Source: Ascidiaceihabitans sp.
Lineage (GTDB): Bacteria; Pseudomonadota; Alphaproteobacteria; Rhodobacterales; Rhodobacteraceae
Length of the DNA stretch: 64,000 bases
Direction of reading: 5' to 3'
NCBI GenBank assembly: GCA_028825475.1
Contig: JAPKAB010000005.1
Location: 96,814 to 160,813 of the forward strand
Shown here: positions 7,266 through 16,685 of the stretch, piece by piece
Position numbering within the stretch: the stretch's first letter is position 1
How the letters are laid out: every line of letters begins with the position of its first letter
Program-made: the position numbers and the translations under genes
The notes under the pieces: generated by a model
What the model was told of the DNA's origin: nothing
What the model saw: only the letters and a program-made list of their open reading frames with translations
Databases searched by the model: none

Positions 7266-8714
7266 TTATTCAGCAGCGATTTGTTCGGTGCGGCGATCGT
7301 GTGAAACCGCCAGCGGAAACACTTTGGCCGCGTTCAACAACCAATGCGGATCAAAAACGTCTTTGACCGCCAACTGCGCTTCAAGATCGGCAGGGGCATA
7401 TTGATAAGTCATCAAATCCCGCTTTTCGATCCCAACGCCATGTTCGCCCGTCAAACACCCACCTGCATCTACACAAAGTTTGAGGATTTCCGCACCCATC
7501 TCTTCGCACAGTTCCAGATCGCCAGGTTTGTTTGCGTCGAATAGAATCAATGGGTGCATGTTGCCGTCTCCAGCGTGGAAAACATTCCCTACGGGCAGAC
7601 CAAACTGATCGGACAATTCACCGATACGGCGCAACACCATTGGCAATTCAGAAACGGGGATCGTCCCGTCCAGACACATGTAATCGCTAATCTGACCCAT
7701 CGCGCCAAACGCGCTTTTGCGGCCCAACCAAATCGCAGCACTTTCTTCGGCTGATTTGCTTTCGCGTACTTCAACTGGATTATGCTGGTTCGCGATTTTC
7801 ACAATGCGCGCCAACTGGTCGTCGATTTCGGCCTCTGATCCCTCAACCTCAATGATCAACAAAGCCTGACAATCTGGGTACCCCGCTTGGGCGAATTCTT
7901 CGCAGGTTTTGATGCACAGCGCGTCCATGAATTCGATCGCAACAGGTAGAACGCCTGCTTTGATGATGTCAGACACGCATGCGCCTGCGACCTCATTATC
8001 GTCGAACCCCACCAATACAGGGCGCGCGCCCTCTGGTTTATGCAAGATCCGCAATGTCGCTTCGGTCACGACGCCAAGCTGTCCTTCGGACCCACAGATC
8101 AGGCCAAGCAGATCCAGATTTCCAGCATCCAGATGAGCGCCGCCAATTTCGACGATTTCACCCGTCATCAAAACCATCGTGACACCCATCAGGTTGTTCG
8201 TCGTCACGCCGTACTTAAGACAGTGCGCTCCACCAGAGTTCATAGCGATATTTCCCGCAATCGCACAGGCCAATTGGCTGCTGGGATCAGGCGCATAAAA
8301 GAACCCGTCTTCTTCAACCGCGCCTGTGACGCTTAGATTGGTGCGGCCAGTTTGGACCCGAATATAGCGATCTGGATAATTTGTTTCGATCACGTCGTTC
8401 ATACGCGCCACGCCCAAGATCACGCAATCCGCAGTCGGCAACGCGCCACCAGCGAGCGATGTACCAGAGCCGCGCGGTACAACAGGCACGCCTTCTTCAT
8501 GGCAAATGCGCAAGACGTCAGAGACCTCTTTAGTTGTGGTGGGCAACACTGCCGCCATGGGCGGACAACGATAGGCCGTCAGCGCGTCACATTCATACGC
8601 ACGCGTTTCCATTTCGTCGTGGATCACAGCATCCATGGGCAACACACCTTGCAGCCGTTCGACCACACGGGATTTGCGCGCGAGAACAGATTGTGAAGGG
8701 ACAGGCATTTCCAT
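7266..8714 (-). CDS. glcD: glycolate oxidase, FAD-linked catalytic subunit
   Basis: This 482-residue flavoprotein has PCMH-type FAD-binding features: VPRGSGTSLAGGALP near 80 and CAIAGNIAMNSGG near 150. The C-terminal oxidase part contains GNVFHAGDGNMHPL and GCLTGEHGVGIEKR, the family signature. It oxidises glycolate to glyoxylate, feeding the glyoxylate and glycerate routes; glycolate is a common phytoplankton exudate. The track start at 8759 is a TTG lying inside the promoter. The ATG at 8714 has AAGGA 7 nt upstream and is the better start. It is the first gene of the glc operon and is preceded by a promoter with an overlapping palindrome. Confidence 0.94.
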   Translation of the reverse strand: MEMPVPSQSVLARKSRVVERLQGVLPMDAVIHDEMETRAYECDALTAYRCPPMAAVLPTTTKEVSDVLRICHEEGVPVVPRGSGTSLAGGALPTADCVILGVARMNDVIETNYPDRYIRVQTGRTNLSVTGAVEEDGFFYAPDPSSQLACAIAGNIAMNSGGAHCLKYGVTTNNLMGVTMVLMTGEIVEIGGAHLDAGNLDLLGLICGSEGQLGVVTEATLRILHKPEGARPVLVGFDDNEVAGACVSDIIKAGVLPVAIEFMDALCIKTCEEFAQAGYPDCQALLIIEVEGSEAEIDDQLARIVKIANQHNPVEVRESKSAEESAAIWLGRKSAFGAMGQISDYMCLDGTIPVSELPMVLRRIGELSDQFGLPVGNVFHAGDGNMHPLILFDANKPGDLELCEEMGAEILKLCVDAGGCLTGEHGVGIEKRDLMTYQYAPADLEAQLAVKDVFDPHWLLNAAKVFPLAVSHDRRTEQIAAE

Positions 8715-8738
8715 AGCAGAATCCTTAGCGTGGCTAAT

Positions 8739-8775
8739 TTGGTAAAGTAATATTACCAATTTATCAGTATGGCAA
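8739..8775 (-). promoter_or_regulatory. glcD promoter with overlapping palindromic operator
   Basis: On the minus strand TTGCCA (8775-8770), a 17-nt spacer and TATTAC (8752-8747) form a plausible sigma70 promoter. An inverted repeat TTGGTAA-N7-TTACCAA (8739-8759) covers the -10 region. The TGGT...ACCA pattern recalls FadR-type GntR operators, the family of the glycolate regulator GlcC. No regulator gene of that kind lies in the window, so the assignment is an inference. Confidence 0.5.
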
Positions 8776-8804
8776 GTTTCTTCAGCACCAGTTAACGTTA
8801 AAGC

Positions 8805-9503
8805 ATGACATGGACAGATCGTTTTACACTTTTTTCATCACTTGATTTTGCCGCCCTCGCTTTTGTTATCATCAGCTGGGCCATCGTTGGTTGGGTCATT
8901 GAAAACCCACCCGCGCACCGACCCTCCGTGTCGATGTTGATGGGGCAATACCGCCGTGAATGGATGGTCCAGATGACCACCCGGCAGCCGCGTATTTTTG
9001 ATGCACAGATCATCGGCAGCTTGCGCCAAGGCACAGCCTTCTTTGCCTCCACTTCGATGTTGGCAATTGGCGGTACGTTGGCGATGGTTGGTAATGGGGA
9101 GGAGTTGAGCGGCTTTGCCAATGAGCTAACCCTTGGCACTGACCCCGCATTTGTTTGGGAAGTAAAGCTGATGACGGTCGCGCTGTTCTTGACCAACGCA
9201 TTCCTAAAGTTCGTTTGGTCCAACCGCCTCTTCGGCTACACAGCCGTTTTGGTAGCCGCTACCCCAAACGACATCACCGACCCACGCTGTTTACCGCGCT
9301 CACGCCAAGCCGCAGAGATCGGGATAACTGCGGCGCGAGGTTTCAACCGTGGTTTGCGCAGCTTGTATTTCGCTTTGGCCGCCGCCGCATGGATCGTTGG
9401 CGCGGTTCCACTAATTGCCGCGACCTTTTTCACAATTGGTGTCCTGTATCGCCGCGAATTTGCTTCCGCATCCCGCAAGATACTGATGGATCCACCATCG
9501 TAA
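8805..9503 (+). CDS. DUF599 family membrane protein
   Basis: This 232-residue protein matches the DUF599 family: an N-terminal membrane segment (about 12-31), the conserved region with REWMVQMTTRQPRIFDAQI near 47, and further hydrophobic segments near 75-95, 118-135, and 180-215. The function of DUF599 proteins is not established. The gene is divergent from glcD across a 90-nt gap and is followed 27 nt later by a MAPEG gene on the same strand, so the two may be co-transcribed. There is no strong SD before the ATG. The family call is from recognition of the conserved WM...R..RI pattern. Confidence 0.8.
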   Translation: MTWTDRFTLFSSLDFAALAFVIISWAIVGWVIENPPAHRPSVSMLMGQYRREWMVQMTTRQPRIFDAQIIGSLRQGTAFFASTSMLAIGGTLAMVGNGEELSGFANELTLGTDPAFVWEVKLMTVALFLTNAFLKFVWSNRLFGYTAVLVAATPNDITDPRCLPRSRQAAEIGITAARGFNRGLRSLYFALAAAAWIVGAVPLIAATFFTIGVLYRREFASASRKILMDPPS

Positions 9504-9530
9504 TTAAAAACTTTTGAGGACTGTTTAAAC

Positions 9531-9929
9531 ATGGATACGATCTCACTACCGATTACCACATTACTTTCCAGCGCACTGGCCGTTTGGCTTTTGGTGCTCA
9601 GCTGGGCCGTGATAAAAGGACGCCGTTCCCTTAATCTCTCGTTAGGGGATGGGGGTGATGACATGATGCAAAGACGTGTGCGCGCCCAAGGGAACCTTGT
9701 GGAATATGCGCCCATTTTTGTGATCATGATCGCATTGGCAGAACTGCAAGGCGGCAACGCAATCATCGTTTCAATCTTGGCTGCTGCGTTCTTAGCGGGG
9801 CGGCTGGCACACGGATATGCTTTTGCCTTTACCGAAAAGAATATGAAATTGCGCAAACTTGGCATGATCGCAACACTGTGCGGGATTGCCGCAACGGCGG
9901 TTTTCAACTTGGTTTTGCTGGCCACCTAA
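9531..9929 (+). CDS. MAPEG family membrane protein
   Basis: This 132-residue protein has four predicted membrane segments and the MAPEG features RVRAQGNLVEYAPIF (about 45-60) and AFLAGRLAHGYAF near 88. MAPEG proteins include microsomal glutathione transferases and related eicosanoid enzymes; bacterial members are mostly uncharacterised, though some conjugate glutathione to lipophilic substrates. A GAGG site lies 11 nt before the ATG. It sits downstream of the DUF599 gene and converges on rlmH 16 nt later, without a clear terminator. A specific enzymatic role cannot be assigned. Confidence 0.88.
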   Translation: MDTISLPITTLLSSALAVWLLVLSWAVIKGRRSLNLSLGDGGDDMMQRRVRAQGNLVEYAPIFVIMIALAELQGGNAIIVSILAAAFLAGRLAHGYAFAFTEKNMKLRKLGMIATLCGIAATAVFNLVLLAT

Positions 9930-9945
9930 AGACAGCACGACCTGC

Positions 9946-10416
9946 TCAAACCCTGTGGTAGGGCGAGCCTGCAAGAATAGATGCTGCGCGATACAATTGT
10001 TCGCTCAGCATTACACGCACCATCATGTGCGGCCACACCATTGCACCCAATGACAGCAAGTGATCGGCATCTGCGCGCAAGGATGGATCAATGCCATCCG
10101 CGCCGCCAATAACAAACGCAACATCCCCGCGCCCTGCATCCCGCCAGTTGCCCAAACGTTTGGCGAAAGCAGGAGAGGTTTCGACTTTGCCTCGTTCATC
10201 AAGACAGCAAATCACACAACCCTTGGGTAAAGCACGGCGCAGCAATTCAGCTTCTGCGCCCATTCCTGCGTTTTTGCGATCTTCAACCTCAACGACTTTA
10301 ACTGGGCCAAGGCCCAGCGCCCGCCCAGTGCGGTCAAATCGTGTGGTGTAATCTGAAATGAGGTCCGCTTCAGGGCCAGCCCGTAGCCGGCCCACAGCGC
10401 AAATATGTACACGCAT
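9946..10416 (-). CDS. rlmH: 23S rRNA (pseudouridine1915-N3)-methyltransferase RlmH
   Basis: This 156-residue SPOUT-class methyltransferase matches the standard RlmH length. It methylates pseudouridine 1915 in helix 69 of 23S rRNA on assembled 70S ribosomes using SAM. The knotted C-terminal part is visible as FVIGGADGID near 102 and LSLGAMVWPHMMVRVMLSEQLYRA, ending in the family tail SPYHRV. It lies 12 nt downstream of rsfS, a pairing conserved across many bacteria that links two ribosome maturation factors. No strong SD is seen, so translation may be coupled to rsfS. Confidence 0.95.
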   Translation of the reverse strand: MRVHICAVGRLRAGPEADLISDYTTRFDRTGRALGLGPVKVVEVEDRKNAGMGAEAELLRRALPKGCVICCLDERGKVETSPAFAKRLGNWRDAGRGDVAFVIGGADGIDPSLRADADHLLSLGAMVWPHMMVRVMLSEQLYRAASILAGSPYHRV

Positions 10417-10428
10417 CTAAATGCGCAA

Positions 10429-10803
10429 TCAGATGGACTGTTCTGACTCGATGTCAGCAGGTGACAACTGCCACATTTTTTCCAACTGATAGAACTCACG
10501 CACTTCAGGACGGAAAACGTGAACGATGATATCGCCCGTATCAACCAAAACCCAGTCACCTGTGTTCTTGCCTTCGATACGTGAGAAATGACCGAATTCA
10601 GTCTTCAAACGCTCAACCAGCTTTTCAGAGATTGCAGAAACTTGACGCGAGGAACGACCCGAGCAAACCACCATGTGGTCGCCAATAGCCGTTTTGCCGC
10701 GCAGATCGATCTGCACAACGTCTTCAGCTTTGTCATCATCAAGGGATGAAAGGACGGCGGCCAACAGCGTGTCGCTTGTCGCTTTAGAGTAAGCAGATGC
10801 CAT
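10429..10803 (-). CDS. rsfS: ribosome silencing factor RsfS
   Basis: RsfS binds ribosomal protein uL14 and blocks subunit joining when nutrients are short. The core contains DVVQIDLRGKTAIGDHMVV, SGRSSRQVSAISEKL and the GDWVLVDTGDIIVHVF stretch, all typical of the family. The track gives a GTG start at 10836, but the ATG at 10803 has GGAG 8 nt upstream and yields a 124-residue protein, closer to the family's 105-125. The upstream 177 nt before the MscS stop hold a small palindrome (AGGACA-A-TGTCCT, near 10853-10865) of unknown role. It is followed by rlmH. Confidence 0.93.
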   Translation of the reverse strand: MASAYSKATSDTLLAAVLSSLDDDKAEDVVQIDLRGKTAIGDHMVVCSGRSSRQVSAISEKLVERLKTEFGHFSRIEGKNTGDWVLVDTGDIIVHVFRPEVREFYQLEKMWQLSPADIESEQSI

Positions 10804-10980
10804 TAGCGGTGCTCCGTCTTGCGTGGCGCCGGCCACGTCTGGTTGGATTGACAGGACATTGTCCTCCTAGAATCGCGCCATAGACCTACGGCGCTGGGAA
10901 ATCGTCACTTACCGACACTTACCCGACAATTCAACAACAGTTCAAGCTTTTGGCAATCATGCCGCAGTACAACGTTGCGA

Positions 10981-12306
10981 TTAAGGCTCAATCGCCGCCT
11001 CCTCTAGCATCCGCACCTCGCGTTGAGGAAACGGAATTGAGATATTATTGGCCTTGAACGCATCCCAAAGCGCTAGATAAACCCCACCACGAATGTTTGT
11101 GAGGCCGCCTGTGGGGTCTTTGATCCAGAACCGCAGGATATAGTCCACCGAACTGTCGCCAAACCCAACGATATGACATACGGGCCGCTTTGGGTAATCC
11201 AGAACACGTTCAACAGTCGTCGCTGCCTCGATCGCCAATTCGCGGACCTTGTGTGGGTCATCGCTGTAGGCTGTGCCAAAGAAGATATCGAGCCGCACAT
11301 AATCATTAGAATGCGACCAGTTCACCACTTGGTTTGTGATCAGGTCCTCGTTCGGAATCAGGTATTCCTTACCGTCCCGCATGACCACGGACGCATAGCG
11401 CGCGCCTAGCGTTTGTATCCACCCGAACGTCTCGCCCAGTGAAATCACGTCCCCCGGCTTGATCGATTTATCGAGCAGGATGATGACACCAGATACGAGG
11501 TTCGAGATCACCTTTTGCAAACCGAAACCAAGGCCAACACCAATGGCCCCCGTCAGGATCGCAAGGCCAGACAGATCGATCCCAACTGTGTTGATCCCGA
11601 TAAAGAACGCAAACCCGTACAGCGTGATTTGCACCGCCTTAACTGCAAGAACCTGCATGGACGGGCTGATGTCTTCGTTACGTCGAATTGTTGTTGCTGT
11701 CGTTGTGGACCCGATGCGCGCCAAAGTCAGAAGAACACCAATCACCACCAGCGCGGAAATAATCGTCATGATCGAAATGCGAAAATCACCAAACTCAAAG
11801 GCAAGGTCATCAAGGAATGCGCCCACAGCTTCGTGCACGTTCAGGTAATAAAGAGTGGCAAAAATCCAGAGGCCCCAGCGTACGATGATCCGCAGTGGTC
11901 GGTTGCGCACAAAGCGCGATACGAATGCAATCAGCAGCCATGCGGTCGCAAGCGTGGCCGCCAAGCCAATGAGATAGGAACGTGACGGCCATGTGGCGCT
12001 TTGCATAACGCCCCAAATGACCCAGCCCAGCGCTGAAAACCACACCAGCCCAAGGCGCTGGCGTATTGGAACAATCATCCGCAGTTGCCATGTCTTCCAG
12101 CCATCGCGCGAACGCACCCACGCTTGTAGCCAGCGCCCAGAAAGGTGATGCATTCCATAGGAGATGACGATTAGAGCAAGAATAATCAGAACTTGATAAA
12201 GTCGCCACCCCGGCATCATCAAGCTTTCGACAAAGCGCATTGCGCCGGTCAGCAAGACTTCAAGTTCTTGATAAATTGTCATTTGCGGCAGGTTTTCTGG
12301 TTCCAT
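10981..12306 (-). CDS. MscS-family mechanosensitive ion channel
   Basis: The protein has several N-terminal membrane helices and then the MscS core. The pore-lining helix region LTGAIGVGLGFGLQKVISNLVSG is followed by the beta domain (SIKPGDVISLGETFGWI, then IPNEDLITNQVVNWS). It would open under membrane tension to release solutes during osmotic downshift. The track's 575-residue version starts inside leuC on the opposite strand and is unlikely. The ATG at 12306 begins the hydrophobic protein after a short soluble leader and gives about 441 residues; 12321 and 12282 are alternatives, as no strong SD decides. The gene is monocistronic and divergent from leuC. Confidence 0.88.
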   Translation of the reverse strand: MEPENLPQMTIYQELEVLLTGAMRFVESLMMPGWRLYQVLIILALIVISYGMHHLSGRWLQAWVRSRDGWKTWQLRMIVPIRQRLGLVWFSALGWVIWGVMQSATWPSRSYLIGLAATLATAWLLIAFVSRFVRNRPLRIIVRWGLWIFATLYYLNVHEAVGAFLDDLAFEFGDFRISIMTIISALVVIGVLLTLARIGSTTTATTIRRNEDISPSMQVLAVKAVQITLYGFAFFIGINTVGIDLSGLAILTGAIGVGLGFGLQKVISNLVSGVIILLDKSIKPGDVISLGETFGWIQTLGARYASVVMRDGKEYLIPNEDLITNQVVNWSHSNDYVRLDIFFGTAYSDDPHKVRELAIEAATTVERVLDYPKRPVCHIVGFGDSSVDYILRFWIKDPTGGLTNIRGGVYLALWDAFKANNISIPFPQREVRMLEEAAIEP

Positions 12307-12398
12307 GCTCAATCTTTGCATGCACCATCTCAACACGCAATATCCGTAGATTTGTGCACGCCCTTGCGAGACATAGGTAAGCCCTGTATCTGACACCC

Positions 12399-12500
12399 AT
12401 GACATGGCTAATAAGCATTGGGCTTTTTGACATATGCGACCGCACCCGATTGGGTGAACGGTTCTTTGGGGCGACCCATACCGTGCTGGCACGACTGTAA
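12399..12500 (+). CDS. possible 33-residue small ORF upstream of leuC
   Basis: An ATG at 12399 opens a 33-codon frame with a hydrophobic start ([13 protein letters not shown]), a charged middle and the end HTVLARL, stopping 56 nt before leuC. Five of 33 codons are Leu. There is no SD, but TTGCGA (12364-12369) and TATCTG (12387-12392), spaced by 17 nt, would place a transcript start at the ATG, consistent with a leaderless message. It could be a leader peptide, a small membrane protein or chance. It is too short for the supplied ORF track. Confidence 0.3.
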   Translation: MTWLISIGLFDICDRTRLGERFFGATHTVLARL

Positions 12501-12556
12501 ACCCGCGCCCACCCAATACGCCTAAAAATTCAAACCAACCAAAGGGAGAGGACCAT

Positions 12557-13963
12557 ATGTCCCCCAAAACGCTATATGATAAAATCTGGGATGCACACCT
12601 TGCACACGAAGCTGATGACGGCACTTGTTTGCTGTATATCGACCGCCACTTGGTGCACGAAGTAACGAGCCCGCAAGCCTTTGAAGGTCTGCGCATGACA
12701 GGCCGCAAAGTTCGTGCGCCTGAAAAAACAATTGCTGTGCCTGATCACAATGTTCCAACGACTTTGGACCGTGCAGACGCGACAACAATGACCGAAGACA
12801 GCCGTATCCAAGTGAACGCGCTGGACACGAACGCCAAAGAATTCGGCATTCACTACTATCCAGTGTCTGACGTGCGCCAAGGCATCGTTCACATCGTTGG
12901 CCCAGAGCAGGGTTGGACCCTTCCGGGCATGACTGTTGTTTGTGGTGACAGCCACACAGCGACACACGGTGCATTTGGTTCATTGGCACACGGCATCGGA
13001 ACATCCGAAGTTGAGCACGTTCTGGCGACGCAAACGTTGATCCAGAAGAAGTCAAAGAACATGAAAGTCGAGATCACTGGCAAGCTTGCCCTTGGTGTGA
13101 CTGCAAAAGACATAACCATGGCTGTGATTGGCAAAACAGGTACCGCTGGCGGTACTGGTTTCGTAATCGAGTATTGTGGTGAAGCGATCCGCGAATTGTC
13201 CATGGAAGGTCGTATGACTGTCTGCAACATGGCGATTGAAGGCGGCGCACGCGCTGGCCTAATCGCGCCTGACGAGAAGACATTTCAATACTGCATGGGC
13301 CGCCCACACGCACCTAAGGGCGCACAGTGGGAAGCTGCGTTGACATGGTGGAAAACACTATTCTCTGACGAAGATGCACATTGGGACGAGATCCTTGTGA
13401 TCAAAGCCGAAGACATCGCACCATTGGTCACTTGGGGCACGTCCCCAGAGGATGTTCTGCCAATTACGTCATTGGTTCCCTCTGCTGACAGCTTTACCGG
13501 TGGTAAAGTCGAAGCGGCACAACGTGCTTTGGATTACATGGGCCTAAAAGCTGGCCAACCTTTGTCTGAAGTTGAAATCGATACTGTATTTATCGGTTCC
13601 TGCACAAACGGCCGTATCGAAGATTTGCGCGCCGCTGCGGAAATCCTCAAAGGTAAGAAAGTCAAAGACGGCATCCGCGCGATGATCGTTCCTGGTTCTG
13701 GCCTTGTACGTGCACAAGCTGAAGAAGAAGGTCTTGCTGACATCTTCCTTGAGGCTGGTTTCGAATGGCGCCTTGCGGGTTGTTCCATGTGTCTTGCGAT
13801 GAACCCAGATCAATTGGCACCGGGCGAGCGTTGCGCAGCAACCTCTAACCGCAACTTTGAAGGTCGTCAGGGCCGCGGCGGTCGTACGCACCTTATGTCT
13901 CCGGGCATGGCAGCGGCTGCGGCGATCACTGGTCGCCTTACTGACGTTCGGGAGATGATGTAA
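12557..13963 (+). CDS. leuC: 3-isopropylmalate dehydratase large subunit
   Basis: This 468-residue aconitase-family protein is the usual LeuC length. With LeuD it isomerises 2-isopropylmalate to 3-isopropylmalate in leucine synthesis. Cluster cysteines are visible in [13 protein letters not shown] near 347 and GCSMCLAMN near 407-410. [12 protein letters not shown] near 130 and [15 protein letters not shown] near 30 are family landmarks. A strong SD (GGGAGAGG) precedes the ATG. It is followed 32 nt later by a glycosyltransferase-like gene and then leuD. The upstream 250 nt hold the possible small ORF and no clear attenuator. Confidence 0.97.
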   Translation: MSPKTLYDKIWDAHLAHEADDGTCLLYIDRHLVHEVTSPQAFEGLRMTGRKVRAPEKTIAVPDHNVPTTLDRADATTMTEDSRIQVNALDTNAKEFGIHYYPVSDVRQGIVHIVGPEQGWTLPGMTVVCGDSHTATHGAFGSLAHGIGTSEVEHVLATQTLIQKKSKNMKVEITGKLALGVTAKDITMAVIGKTGTAGGTGFVIEYCGEAIRELSMEGRMTVCNMAIEGGARAGLIAPDEKTFQYCMGRPHAPKGAQWEAALTWWKTLFSDEDAHWDEILVIKAEDIAPLVTWGTSPEDVLPITSLVPSADSFTGGKVEAAQRALDYMGLKAGQPLSEVEIDTVFIGSCTNGRIEDLRAAAEILKGKKVKDGIRAMIVPGSGLVRAQAEEEGLADIFLEAGFEWRLAGCSMCLAMNPDQLAPGERCAATSNRNFEGRQGRGGRTHLMSPGMAAAAAITGRLTDVREMM

Positions 13964-13995
13964 GTTCGGGCCTTCCCGTTCTTACTCAATAGTTC

Positions 13996-14913
13996 ATGTC
14001 GACTGTCAGCGATCATCGCACAAGAAACGCGCACCTGCCCTTAGGGGCCGGCAGCGATTTCTATGCCTCGCTGTTCGCGAGGGATGATGCAGGGATTCAG
14101 GCTGCGGCCAACGTCCCTGTCGCCTCCCTTTGGATTGGGGATACCCTGCGGGATCTAGAAAAGCTGTGCTTGCGTAGCTTTACCCATCAGGGTCATCCCG
14201 TAACATTGTTCCATACCCACCCTCTTGAGGATCCAAAGCTGGAAGGCGTAACTCTGCGCCCTGCCCGCGATGTGTTCCAATACGAGGACAGCTTGTTAGA
14301 ACAGACCGCCCCTGCCGTCTTTGCCGATTTGTTTCGGTTGCGCATGGTACGCGACACTGACCTGACGTGGGTCGACACCGATATTATCTGTCTCAAACCA
14401 TTCGTGGCGCAAGACGGGTATTTGGTCGGGTTCGAAAGCGAAACGACGGTTAACAATGCCGTGTTGCGGCTGCCTGCGGACTCAGAAGCACTGAATGCCT
14501 TGATAGAGATATTCAGTGAACCCAGCTTTGTTCCGCCATGGCTCAAACAGCACGATGCAGATTACGTGAACAAACTGCCGCCTGAACAACGTCTTTTAGG
14601 ATCAGCCAAACGTGTCCCAAATGCCTTTGGCCCACACGCCATTACATGGGCGTTAAAGCTGACTGGGGAAATCGAACATGCCTTGCCGCATAACTACCTT
14701 AACCCTGTCGCATGGCCGATGGCCGACATCTACTTCAACCCGTATGGCGGGCTTGAGGGATGGCTGACCGAAAACACAATGGGGGTACATATGTACTCCT
14801 CTCGTGTGCGCGCACTGCACAAGCGCACACCGCCCTACGCGGGCTCTTTCATAGCAAACGTCGCTACTGAAGTCGGATTCGACTTTGGCGGGCGGCCCTT
14901 TAAACAAGCATAA
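13996..14913 (+). CDS. DXD-motif glycosyltransferase-like protein between leuC and leuD
   Basis: This 305-residue protein carries [13 protein letters not shown] near 117, a DXD motif like that of the GT32 or Gly_transf_sug families, in which the acidic residues hold a metal and a sugar nucleotide. Upstream residues [19 protein letters not shown] also fit that fold, where an early W-IG segment binds the nucleotide. No membrane segment or signal peptide is seen, so it should be cytoplasmic. It sits in the leu operon, 32 nt after leuC and 11 nt before leuD. The acceptor and product are unknown, and a link with leucine synthesis is not implied. The SD is weak. Confidence 0.7.
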   Translation: MSTVSDHRTRNAHLPLGAGSDFYASLFARDDAGIQAAANVPVASLWIGDTLRDLEKLCLRSFTHQGHPVTLFHTHPLEDPKLEGVTLRPARDVFQYEDSLLEQTAPAVFADLFRLRMVRDTDLTWVDTDIICLKPFVAQDGYLVGFESETTVNNAVLRLPADSEALNALIEIFSEPSFVPPWLKQHDADYVNKLPPEQRLLGSAKRVPNAFGPHAITWALKLTGEIEHALPHNYLNPVAWPMADIYFNPYGGLEGWLTENTMGVHMYSSRVRALHKRTPPYAGSFIANVATEVGFDFGGRPFKQA

Positions 14914-14924
14914 GGACAGACCAA

Positions 14925-15530
14925 ATGGATAAGTTCGAAACACTCACCGGCATTGCAGCCCCAATGCCATTGATCAACATCGACACCGATATGATCATCC
15001 CAAAGCAGTTCCTAAAAACGATCAAGCGTTCCGGCCTTGGTGTGAACCTGTTTGACGAAATGCGTTATGACGACGACCGTAACGAGATCCCAACGTTCAT
15101 CTTGAACCAGGACGCTTACCGCGATGCACAGATTATTGTTGCTGGCGACAACTTTGGCTGTGGCTCATCCCGTGAGCACGCACCTTGGGCGATCAAAGAT
15201 TTCGGTATTACTTGCGTTATCGCGCCCAGCTTTGCCGACATCTTTCACAACAACTGCTTCAAGAACGGCATCTTGCCAATTGCGTTGCCACAAGAGCAAA
15301 TTGACGTTTTGATGAAAGACGCTGAAAAAGGCGCAAACGCCCGCATGACAGTGGATATCGAAGAGCAGACTGTCACAACGTCGGACGGTGAAGTGTTCAA
15401 GTTTGAAGTCGACGCGTTCAAAAAGCACTGCCTGATGCAGGGCCTGGACGATATCGGCCTAACTATGGAAAAAGCGGCTTCAATCGATACATTCGAAGCC
15501 GCAGCACAGACTCAGCGACCTTGGGTCTAA
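14925..15530 (+). CDS. leuD: 3-isopropylmalate dehydratase small subunit
   Basis: This 201-residue protein is the standard LeuD length. It shows the conserved [17 protein letters not shown] block near 70-86 and the opening [17 protein letters not shown], where substrate specificity lies. It pairs with LeuC to form isopropylmalate isomerase. AAGGAC lies about 7 nt before the ATG. Unlike the textbook leuCDB order, no leuB follows; the next genes encode a membrane protein and a secreted phosphodiesterase-like protein. Confidence 0.97.
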   Translation: MDKFETLTGIAAPMPLINIDTDMIIPKQFLKTIKRSGLGVNLFDEMRYDDDRNEIPTFILNQDAYRDAQIIVAGDNFGCGSSREHAPWAIKDFGITCVIAPSFADIFHNNCFKNGILPIALPQEQIDVLMKDAEKGANARMTVDIEEQTVTTSDGEVFKFEVDAFKKHCLMQGLDDIGLTMEKAASIDTFEAAAQTQRPWV

Positions 15531-15577
15531 ATATTGACCAAATTGGTTAACATCAACTTTCAATTTTAAGTTGCAAC

Positions 15578-15604
15578 TTGTGGGCGCATCTCTCGCGCCC
15601 ACAA
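15578..15604 (+). terminator. hairpin after leuD in a 312-nt gap
   Basis: A perfect 10-bp stem TTGTGGGCGC / GCGCCCACAA with a 7-nt loop lies 48 nt after leuD, next to a smaller palindrome AAGTTGCAACTT. No T-run follows, so it may end transcription weakly or protect the 3' end. I see no convincing gene in the rest of the gap (15605-15842). Confidence 0.4.
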
Positions 15605-15842
15605 CATATGGCATCACTCCCGTAGCCCAACGCGATCTAGCCACATTTCTGATGCAAGAACGCACCACACGCTCCCCCAAAATGTCACATAACTTAACTC
15701 TTATGAAACCACGACTTGAGCCGCCAATCGAAACAAGGCACAAATAGGGCGAGAATGAGGCAACCTGCCCACGTTGGTAGGATCAAGTTGGGACAAGTTT
15801 GCGGCACGTATCGCGACTGACCAGTTTGCAAGGGATTGAACA

Positions 15843-16685
15843 GTGATTGCACGGATTATAGGCGCTGCGGCGCGCGGAATATTGATGGCATTGCTGCTTG
15901 CAACGCCCGCATTGCTTTTGCCAGACATCGCAAAGGGCAGCAGTCAGATTGTAATGCTCATGGCCATGCTTGCTGGCTTCCTTACATTTGCCGAATACTA
16001 TTCCCGTTCACCCAGCATTGTTGAATTCCGTGATGCCGCTCCATTTAACCGTTTACGTTTTACGGCACTGTTTGCCACGGTATTCATGTTGAGCCTGATC
16101 ACTAAAGGCAAAACAGACCCAACAACCATTACCAACGCACTGACCTCAATCGGCCTGATCCTTGGGAACGCTATTGATTTCCCTTATTCTCCAGTTCGTC
16201 TTGTTGTCCTGATGTTGCCCAGCTCTGCCAGCGACGAAGTCGTAACCGCCGTTCGCACCTCAGCAGGCCTGAGCTACCTAATCTCACTTGTCGCTATGAC
16301 AGCATTCCTGATCCTCGTTCGCGTCCTAAACTGGCCGTCACGCCAAGGTGCGTTTAACGTTTGGATCAACCTTCCACTGTTCGACCCAACAGCGGGCGGT
16401 GACGTTTTGGTACGCTTACGCCGTGATGCACGTTTCAACATCGCACTCGGCTTCTTGCTGCCGTTCTTTATCCCTGCAGTAGTCAAGATGGCCGCTGACC
16501 TGATACACCCAATCACATTAGAGAATCCGCAAACCCTGATCTGGACAATGAGCGCATGGGCCTTCCTTCCTGCCAGCATGATTATGCGCGGTATCGCGAT
16601 GGGCAAAATTGCGGACATGGTCGAAGAGAAACGCCGCCGTACTTATGCAAACGCAGTCGAAGATGGCGGTATGCTACCGGCTTAA
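15843..16685 (+). CDS. uncharacterised multi-pass membrane protein
   Basis: This 280-residue protein starts at a GTG and has about six hydrophobic segments (roughly 9-27, 35-52, 72-88, 142-162, 203-222 and 238-255). I do not recognise a named family. The conserved-looking middle region SSASDEVVTAVRTSAGLSYL and RQGAFNVWINLPLFDPTAGGD lies between segments. AAGGGA lies about 8 nt before the GTG. The C-terminal 43 codons overlap, in another frame, the only available start of the next gene, suggesting coupled expression. No catalytic motif is evident, so no function is proposed. Confidence 0.75.
   Translation: MIARIIGAAARGILMALLLATPALLLPDIAKGSSQIVMLMAMLAGFLTFAEYYSRSPSIVEFRDAAPFNRLRFTALFATVFMLSLITKGKTDPTTITNALTSIGLILGNAIDFPYSPVRLVVLMLPSSASDEVVTAVRTSAGLSYLISLVAMTAFLILVRVLNWPSRQGAFNVWINLPLFDPTAGGDVLVRLRRDARFNIALGFLLPFFIPAVVKMAADLIHPITLENPQTLIWTMSAWAFLPASMIMRGIAMGKIADMVEEKRRRTYANAVEDGGMLPA

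Noticed and set aside
9236-9925. 229-residue minus-strand ORF opposite DUF599 and MAPEG genes
   Set aside because: It is a shadow: the plus-strand frames carry clear family sequence on both sides of the gap.
12307-12708. N-terminal extension of the MscS ORF to 12708
   Set aside because: It runs through the start of leuC on the opposite strand, is Cys/Trp-rich and unlike any channel; the ATG at 12306 starts the plausible protein.
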